DNA of 12,869 nucleotides, taken from contig DIUI01000054.1 in the NCBI GenBank assembly GCA_002428215.1, positions 1 to 12,869 on the forward strand, read 5' to 3'. The translations under genes and the position numbers were made by a program. This document shows, in pieces, positions 8,011 through 12,869 of this stretch. This DNA is from Prolixibacteraceae bacterium UBA6162. Its GTDB lineage: Bacteria > Bacteroidota > Bacteroidia > Bacteroidales > Prolixibacteraceae. The first letter of the stretch is position 1. Each line of letters opens with the position of its first letter. The notes under the pieces are model-generated. The model ran no database searches and was not told the DNA's origin. It saw nothing but the letters and a program-made list of their open reading frames with translations.

Positions 8011-9309
8011 ATGTTGAAATTTATTAAATACGCGCTGCTCTCGCTTCTTGTATTAATTTTCGCACTGCTAATATGGCTGGTTTCTCCTCCACTCTGGAAA
8101 AGATGGATTACCTACCCTTCTTTGGATCGAAAGGTGGCCGAATTTCAAAAACTACGCAAAGAAACCACTGGCTATGAAGGTAAAAATATATACCAGGGGC
8201 ATTTTCACCTGCATAGCTATTGGTCGCACGACAGCGAGGCACTGTTAGAAGATATTATTCCGGCAGCCCAAAAGCACCAGGTCGATTTTCTTTTCCTGTC
8301 TGACCACCCAAGAGGTGCTTCCGATCACTTTCCCAGAGGATATCAGGGATATTACGATGGAGTGTTAATCGAACCCGGAAGCGAAAGAAAAGGGCTAAAT
8401 GTATGGCCATTAAGACCCGACACACTAAACTGGCACATGGATGCCGATTCCATTGTAAAGTATGTAGTGGAAAATGGCGGACTGGTTATATACTCACATA
8501 CAGAAGTGCCCCATAGCTGGGATAACCCGTGGTATCAGGGTATGGAGATTTATAACTTTCATACCGATACAAAAGATGAATCCTACAGACCAATTATTAC
8601 CAATTTTCTGATCAACGGCAACAAATACAGAAGATGGGCTTACCGCGAAATATTCGACGAGCAGACCAACATACTGAAATTATGGGATGAAATTAATCTG
8701 AAGAGAAAGGTGGTTGGGGTCGGTGCAATCGATACCCACGAAAACCAGAACTTCAGGGCCCGTAAACTCGCCGATGGCCGTGTTGAATGGCTTGGACCAA
8801 ATGCCAAACCAATCGATACCGTGGCGGTATCATGGAAAAACAGATGGTTGTTTAGTGAACCCGATGCAAGCGGCTGGGTCTTTAAGCTGATGATCGACAC
8901 CTACGAAGCTGGATTCCACTATATCTCGAACTATCTTCTCACCGATACCCTATCGGTTCCATCGATAGTCGATGGGTTCAATAAAGGACACCTTTATACT
9001 GCTTTCAAAAGTCTTGGCGATGCCAAAGGTTTTATGTACCACGCCCGCTTTAGTGACGGAGGGATTGCCGCAATTATGGGAGACTCAATCCGAATGCATG
9101 AAATTAGCCAGCTCCAGGCCAACGCACCATTGCCGGGGGAGTTCAGGATTATACACAATGGAAACGAAGTTGAAAGATCAGAGCCCGGAGTTTACGAATA
9201 TACTTACCAGGGACCATTTCAACAGGGGGTCTGGCGAATGGAGGTGCATGTAAATGCCACGGGAAAAACAACGCCATGGGTCTATTCCAATCCCATCTAT
9301 CTGTATTAA
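8011..9309 (+). CDS. Membrane-anchored PHP-type (CehA/McbA-like) metallohydrolase
   Basis: A 432-aa protein with an N-terminal membrane anchor (YALLSLLVLIFALLIWLV, 7-24) and a PHP-superfamily metal-dependent hydrolase domain. Candidate metal ligands follow PHP order: HFHLHS (64-69; His66, His68), Asp74, SDH (97-99; Asp98/His99), Glu121 in LIEPGSE, His163 in YSHTE, and Asp241/His243 in AIDTHEN. PHP proteins hydrolyse phosphoesters; CehA/McbA-type relatives act on other esters such as carbamates. After about residue 345 a beta-rich tail (PGEFRIIHNGNEVE, GVWRMEVHV) looks like a small beta-sandwich. The gene sits between two ceramidase-family genes and is closely spaced after the first, which suggests that it works on the same material, perhaps removing a head group; this is inference. 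Family placement is fairly secure; the substrate is unknown. Confidence 0.82.
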   Translation: MLKFIKYALLSLLVLIFALLIWLVSPPLWKRWITYPSLDRKVAEFQKLRKETTGYEGKNIYQGHFHLHSYWSHDSEALLEDIIPAAQKHQVDFLFLSDHPRGASDHFPRGYQGYYDGVLIEPGSERKGLNVWPLRPDTLNWHMDADSIVKYVVENGGLVIYSHTEVPHSWDNPWYQGMEIYNFHTDTKDESYRPIITNFLINGNKYRRWAYREIFDEQTNILKLWDEINLKRKVVGVGAIDTHENQNFRARKLADGRVEWLGPNAKPIDTVAVSWKNRWLFSEPDASGWVFKLMIDTYEAGFHYISNYLLTDTLSVPSIVDGFNKGHLYTAFKSLGDAKGFMYHARFSDGGIAAIMGDSIRMHEISQLQANAPLPGEFRIIHNGNEVERSEPGVYEYTYQGPFQQGVWRMEVHVNATGKTTPWVYSNPIYLY

Positions 9310-9417
9310 GGTTATCGTTAAGTCCATATATAGAATACTGGTAATTGTTGGCCATGTAACCCATACCCTCAAAGTTGGAAACTCCTGAAGTTTTAAATTG
9401 TCGCAAATCGTAATAAA
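9310..9417. other. 108-base gap before second ceramidase-like gene
   Basis: This is the largest gap within the four-enzyme block. I see no good match to the Bacteroidota promoter (TTTG, about 20 bases, TAnnTTTG) and only a weak 5-bp hairpin at 9379-9393. The last gene may be co-transcribed with the others, or it may have its own weak promoter here; the sequence does not decide. Confidence 0.4.
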
Positions 9418-10701
9418 ATGAACAGTACTGTAAAATATTCAGTCATTGCCGCCCTTTTTCTGCTTTTCTCAATACAACTGTCAGCACAAACTTTTAAAGC
9501 AGGTGCTGCCCTCAGAAAGATTACGCCTGAATCACTGCTTCCCATCTCAGGAGGCATGGGCTACCCTGAAACTCCGGTGGCCAAAGCAGGGGAACTGTTT
9601 GCCAGGGCCATTGTTTTGCAGCAGGGAGAAACTACCGTGGCCATAGTAAGTGTCGATAACCTCGGATGGCCTGCCCCGCTGGGAGATGTTTCGCGGCAGC
9701 TAATTCCGAATATTGCTCCCGAAAACATCCTGATTGCCGCCACGCATACCCATAGTGCCCCGGACGCTTACGGGTTTGCCGATCGCGATGGCAATCTGGC
9801 TGCCGACCTTAACTATTTGCAATGGTCAGCCGAAATGATTGCAGAAGCTGTTAATGAGGCATACAGCAATCTCCAGCCAGCAAATCTCAAATCGGCCGTC
9901 GGAGAGGCAAGAGGCAAAATTGCCTATAACTACTACGCCGATATTCTTTACGACCCCCGTTGTGGAGTGATTCAAGCCTTTCCAACAACAGGCAACGAGA
10001 CAACTCCCATTTTCACATTGGTGAACTATGCCATTCATCCCGAAATACTGGGTACAAAAAGACTTCTTCTAAGCCCCGATCTATGTGGTCCGCTTTACGA
10101 CCGTATCGAAGAGAAAACCGGAGGCATGGCCATCTTCGTAAATGGAGCTCTTGGGGGTATGATTACTGCCGACAACCGGATGCCGGAAGGGGGAGAAGCG
10201 AACAGCTGGGAGGAATGCATACGCATTGGAACTTTGCTGGCCGACGAAGCCCTCAGGATAATTGAACCGGCACCTCTCCAATTGCTTCCTACTCTATACA
10301 GCACATCTCAAATGGTTGAATTTCCAATTGAATCTGAATATATGCGCGAGGCGCTAAAACTATCCCCTATCCTTTCCAAAGCATCAGGCACTAAAAACTA
10401 CACCGTGGCACCAGCGAGACTCAACCTGCTGAACATCGGTCAAGCACAGATTATAACTGCTCCGGGTGAAGCAATGCCGAACATAGGTTACTACCTGAAA
10501 AGAAAACAGAAGACCACGCAGCCCATGCTGTTTGGGCTGGTCAACGACTCATTCGGATACATTATTACGAAAGAGGATTTTGGAAGCTTCCGCCGATATG
10601 ACTATATCTCACGCACTGCATTGGGTGAAATGACAGGAGAGATCTACATTAACGAAGCGATAAAACTAATTGAATCGGCACCCGAATCCGATAAGCCCTG
10701 A
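9418..10701 (+). CDS. Secreted neutral-ceramidase-family protein lacking the canonical nucleophile (copy B)
   Basis: A 427-aa protein with a cleavable signal peptide (core VIAALFLLFSIQL, probable cut LSA/QT at 23-24) and the PF04734 ceramidase-like catalytic fold. Zinc-site residues look intact: THTHS (109-113; His110/His112), His207 in NYAIHPE, Glu351 in APGEAMP, and Tyr381 in FGYI. The segment matching the ceramidase nucleophile block reads FVNGALGGMIT (240-250). Aligned to the usual GDxSP, this puts Ile249 where the serine should be and Thr250 at the Pro. It is therefore probably not a ceramidase by the known mechanism; a different metal-dependent hydrolysis or a non-catalytic binding role are alternatives. 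It differs strongly from copy A and reads as an old divergence rather than a recent duplication. The stop lies one base from the stop of the converging - strand gene. Confidence 0.8.
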   Translation: MNSTVKYSVIAALFLLFSIQLSAQTFKAGAALRKITPESLLPISGGMGYPETPVAKAGELFARAIVLQQGETTVAIVSVDNLGWPAPLGDVSRQLIPNIAPENILIAATHTHSAPDAYGFADRDGNLAADLNYLQWSAEMIAEAVNEAYSNLQPANLKSAVGEARGKIAYNYYADILYDPRCGVIQAFPTTGNETTPIFTLVNYAIHPEILGTKRLLLSPDLCGPLYDRIEEKTGGMAIFVNGALGGMITADNRMPEGGEANSWEECIRIGTLLADEALRIIEPAPLQLLPTLYSTSQMVEFPIESEYMREALKLSPILSKASGTKNYTVAPARLNLLNIGQAQIITAPGEAMPNIGYYLKRKQKTTQPMLFGLVNDSFGYIITKEDFGSFRRYDYISRTALGEMTGEIYINEAIKLIESAPESDKP

Positions 10702-10702
10702 T

Positions 10703-11698
10703 TTAAAGGTATTCGTCGAAAAACTCAGTCATTCTGAGCTGAAAATAGCGATTAACCCGCACAGCCAGATCCATGGTATGAGGCCATAAGGGTAGTCGGT
10801 GGTAAACAACCGGAACCCCCATTTCCTTAAGCTTATCTTCAAGTATGTCGGCCTCCGTAACCGGAACAAGGGTATCGGCAGTGCCATGAAAAATAAGTGT
10901 GGGCGGTATGCCGGGATGCAAATAAGTTATAGGAGACGCCTCGGCATACATCTCAGCTGCCTCGTCGAACGGTCGGGCAATAAAATTGGTTACAAGGGAG
11001 TGGTTCCGGGCATAAGGAGTCGTCAGATCAACAGGACCATAAATATTTACAACTGCTTTAATTTTCCGGTCGGGATAGATCTCACTTTTCGAGGAAGGAT
11101 AAACTGTATCGGCCCAGCCATAGGCAGCAAGCATGGCCAAATGTGCTCCGGCAGATCCGCCAATAACCGCAATTCTGTCGGGATCGTATCCGTAAGTCTC
11201 GCCATTTTCGAAGAAGAAGCGCATGGCGTCTGAGATATCCTCGGCACATGCCGGATAGGTTTTATCGCGAACAAGCCGGTACGAAACCGTTGCAGTTACA
11301 TAACCCTTCTCGGCAAAAGGGTGAAGATAAACACGGTAATCGGAGCGTTTTCCACCGCGCCAGCCGCCACCATGTATAAAAACCAAAAGGGGAGGGTTCT
11401 CACTAAGATCGGTGCGCTTATAAAAATCAATCTGTAGCGATTTTTCATCGGCAACCTTATACTCAACGTCCTTTATTTCAATCAGATTTGCCGGCAGAGG
11501 TGGTTCGCGTTCAATGAGCCTCTCTAATCCGGTACCAATAGCAAGAAAGGTAGTAAACTCAAACTTATAGCCCACAGGAGGTTTGGATGGAAAGAATAGT
11601 GCATGGGCACGTGGAAGTGCCATGATAAAAGCAAAAATCAGAATTAAAACTCCAATCGCTTTTAGCGTACGAAAGAGTATGCGTTTGATGGATTTCAT
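10703..11698 (-). CDS. Membrane-anchored alpha/beta hydrolase (HSL/BD-FAE-like esterase)
   Basis: A 331-aa serine esterase of the alpha/beta-hydrolase fold. The N-terminus is basic (MKSIKRILFRTLK) followed by a hydrophobic anchor (AIGVLILIFAFIMAL, 14-28), placing the enzyme on the periplasmic face of the inner membrane unless it is cleaved near AHA. Oxyanion-hole motif HGGGWRGG (109-116), nucleophile Ser182 in IGGSAGAHLA, acid Asp275 in FHGTADTLVP and His307 in LWPHTMD make a complete triad. The HGGGW plus GGSAG pattern fits hormone-sensitive-lipase/BD-FAE-type esterases that remove acyl or feruloyl groups, often from carbohydrates. It converges on the ceramidase-like gene with a one-base gap, so it belongs to a different transcript than the SusCD block. 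Whether it shares the substrate is only suggested by proximity. Confidence 0.87.
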   Translation of the reverse strand: MKSIKRILFRTLKAIGVLILIFAFIMALPRAHALFFPSKPPVGYKFEFTTFLAIGTGLERLIEREPPLPANLIEIKDVEYKVADEKSLQIDFYKRTDLSENPPLLVFIHGGGWRGGKRSDYRVYLHPFAEKGYVTATVSYRLVRDKTYPACAEDISDAMRFFFENGETYGYDPDRIAVIGGSAGAHLAMLAAYGWADTVYPSSKSEIYPDRKIKAVVNIYGPVDLTTPYARNHSLVTNFIARPFDEAAEMYAEASPITYLHPGIPPTLIFHGTADTLVPVTEADILEDKLKEMGVPVVYHRLPLWPHTMDLAVRVNRYFQLRMTEFFDEYL

Positions 11699-11800
11699 AT
11701 AGGTATCGAATCAATTAAGAGATTTGAAAATACAAAAGAATTAATCGCTCATCCGAATGATTATAACAATATCAACACTAAAGGAAACTTGAAGTATGTT

Positions 11801-11839
11801 GAAGGAACCCTCCACAATGAAGCGGAGGGAATTTCCTTC
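11801..11839 (-). terminator. Bulged hairpin downstream of membrane-protein gene
   Basis: Bases 11801-11813 pair with 11824-11829 and 11833-11839, leaving a 3-base bulge (11830-11832) and a 10-base loop (11814-11823). This gives 13 base pairs with a GC-rich inner half. It begins 6 bases after the end of the - strand gene that stops at 11845, the right place for its terminator. No clear T run follows on the - strand, so termination efficiency is uncertain. Confidence 0.55.
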
Positions 11840-11844
11840 TGTTT

Positions 11845-12869
11845 CTATAATTCAAACCGATCACGGGCCCCCTGAATTCCATCGTGCGCGTTTATTGAGA
11901 TAAGCGCCAGCAAAGCTACCACAACAATTAGCAAAACGGTAATCCATGCAAGCTTTTTAAGGTTCAAAGACTTTGAAACAGCGTTTTGAAAGGGATCAAA
12001 TTTCTGCTTCAAAAGGTAGACAACTACCAATAAATTTGCTACGTAGAGATGATGATTTAATTGCGTCTTCCCTCCAAAAAGACCGTACACCATATAACTG
12101 ATAAATATGTAGATGCCGAAGTAAAACAGAAACAGCAACATTACTTCTTTCTGACGTGCAAGGTTCTCCAAACGGGGAATCTGGAACCATCCCCAAACGG
12201 CCAGAGCCAGAAAGAGAACGGCAGAAATTATGGTGCTTATCAGCGATGCATCTGCAACATTATCAAGAAACGACAACCTGTTGAGTAATATCGGATAGGT
12301 AAGCGATTCGCGGTAAAGAATGAGCGGAACAAAAGCGAACACCAACAAAAAAGCGGTACGGTTTTCCCAAGGTTTGTTTTCTTCAGTCTCTTTTGGCCAA
12401 TCAGTGGTGAAAATTGCATAGGCCATTGATGCTCCTCCGAAGAAGCCTATACTATATTCCATAACATTCCACATGTTGAACTTGATTTGCCAGGCTGTAC
12501 CTAATGTCTGCAGGAAATTTCCAAAAGCAAAACCAAATCCGGCACCAAGGGCGGCAATCAGTGCCACCCTTAGAGAGGCACTGTATCCATTGCGGGCCAT
12601 ATGCCATACCATAGCCAGTCCGGCACCAAGACAGAACGCCCAGGCCTCGGAACGCGGCGGGGTCATTTTAAATCCAATCTGCATTATGAGAAATCCATAG
12701 GCCAGCAGCCCACCGGCTACCATTTCAGTAATAAGACCCGCCCATTTGACACGCTTCTCACGCGACCCTTCGAGGGTAAGTGCTGTCAGACCTCCCCCGG
12801 TTAGGCCATAAAGTGCTCCTATTACAAAAAGCATCAACAAACCATAATATGCGTTGGGATAGCTTGTGC
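11845..12869 (-). CDS. Unrecognised multi-pass membrane protein, N-terminus outside window
   Basis: The reading frame is open from the stop at 11845 to the window edge; the visible N-terminal residues (about TSYPNAYYGLLMLFVIGAL) are already in a membrane segment, so the true start lies beyond 12869. About 341 residues are visible, with roughly ten hydrophobic segments spread over the whole length. A polar loop (DWPKETEENKPWENR) follows the fifth segment, and the C-terminus ends in a short charged tail (GARDRFEL). Glycine-rich stretches (YGLTGGGLTAL, GAGFGFAFGNFLQTLG, YSIGFFGGASMAYA) and charged or polar residues near membrane segments (MTPPRSEAW, MWNVMEYS) suggest a transporter or membrane enzyme, but I do not recognise a family. 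A hairpin follows it. No functional link to the esterase downstream on the same strand is shown beyond orientation. Confidence 0.8.
   Translation of the reverse strand, partial: TSYPNAYYGLLMLFVIGALYGLTGGGLTALTLEGSREKRVKWAGLITEMVAGGLLAYGFLIMQIGFKMTPPRSEAWAFCLGAGLAMVWHMARNGYSASLRVALIAALGAGFGFAFGNFLQTLGTAWQIKFNMWNVMEYSIGFFGGASMAYAIFTTDWPKETEENKPWENRTAFLLVFAFVPLILYRESLTYPILLNRLSFLDNVADASLISTIISAVLFLALAVWGWFQIPRLENLARQKEVMLLFLFYFGIYIFISYMVYGLFGGKTQLNHHLYVANLLVVVYLLKQKFDPFQNAVSKSLNLKKLAWITVLLIVVVALLALISINAHDGIQGARDRFEL

Larger units (their letters stand above)
6..10701 (+). other. Candidate SusCD-plus-hydrolase operon
   Basis: Six genes in one direction: SusC-like, SusD-like, PhoPQ-related hydrolase, ceramidase-like A, PHP hydrolase, ceramidase-like B. 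The gaps are 13, 156 (containing the hairpin), 2, 10 and 108 bases. The 2- and 10-base gaps make the middle three enzymes a firm transcription unit; the first pair is a second firm unit; joining the two and adding the last gene is likely but not certain. No regulator (HTCS, SusR, ECF sigma/anti-sigma) lies in the window; it may be upstream of position 1. Confidence 0.65.

Noticed and set aside
9379..9393. Small hairpin AAACT-loop-AGTTT in the gap before the second ceramidase-like gene
   Set aside because: A five-pair A/T-rich stem with a 5-base loop is too weak to call a terminator.
9149..9406. Minus-strand open frame running from the 9310-9417 gap into the PHP gene
   Set aside because: It is antisense to the beta-rich C-terminus of a well-supported gene and has no recognisable features.
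12838..12840. TTG as the start codon of the multi-pass membrane protein
   Set aside because: The frame continues without a stop to the window edge, and the hydrophobic segment is already under way, so the gene is simply cut off by the window.
1..12869. CRISPR arrays, tRNA/rRNA genes, insertion sequences, integrases or attachment sites
   Set aside because: None was seen: no regularly spaced repeats, no transposase or integrase-like protein, and no tRNA- or rRNA-like stretch in the short gaps.

Overview
The window looks like chromosomal DNA of a member of the Bacteroidota, probably a Bacteroidia (Marinilabiliales/Bacteroidales-like) bacterium. The grounds are a SusC/SusD outer-membrane pair, a Bacteroidota-type lipoprotein signal with an acidic stretch after the lipid-bearing cysteine, 'AQ'-type signal-peptide ends, and starts without clear Shine-Dalgarno sequences. 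The taxonomic placement is inference. I see no rRNA, tRNA, CRISPR array, insertion sequence or integrase.

Layout. Six genes run on the + strand from 6 to 10701. They are a SusC-type TonB-dependent transporter (6-3434), a SusD-type surface lipoprotein (3448-5097), a secreted PhoPQ-activated-pathogenicity-related alpha/beta hydrolase (5254-6615), a membrane-anchored neutral-ceramidase-family protein (6618-8000), a membrane-anchored PHP-type metallohydrolase (8011-9309), and a second, secreted neutral-ceramidase-family protein (9418-10701). Two genes run on the - strand: a membrane-anchored HSL/BD-FAE-like esterase (10703-11698), converging on the + block with one base between the stop codons, and an unrecognised multi-pass membrane protein (11845-12869) whose N-terminus lies beyond the window. 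A 16-bp perfect hairpin separates susD from the enzyme genes, and a second hairpin follows the membrane-protein gene.

How the parts may work together. SusC/SusD pairs bind a nutrient at the cell surface and import it with TonB energy. The accompanying enzymes in such loci are usually glycoside hydrolases or polysaccharide lyases, but none is visible here. All four enzymes downstream on the + strand are predicted to be exported or anchored facing the periplasm, and all are ester-, amide- or phosphoester-type hydrolase folds. The simplest inference is a nutrient-acquisition locus for something held together by such bonds, for example a lipid, lipopeptide, acylated or phosphorylated glycan, or amide-linked compound. 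Sphingolipid use is one possibility, but the sequence alone does not establish it. The second ceramidase-like protein keeps the metal site but lacks the serine nucleophile of true ceramidases, so at least that copy probably does different chemistry.

Non-coding stretches are all under about 160 bases (5098-5253, 9310-9417, 11699-11844). Apart from the two hairpins I found no convincing regulatory site in them.
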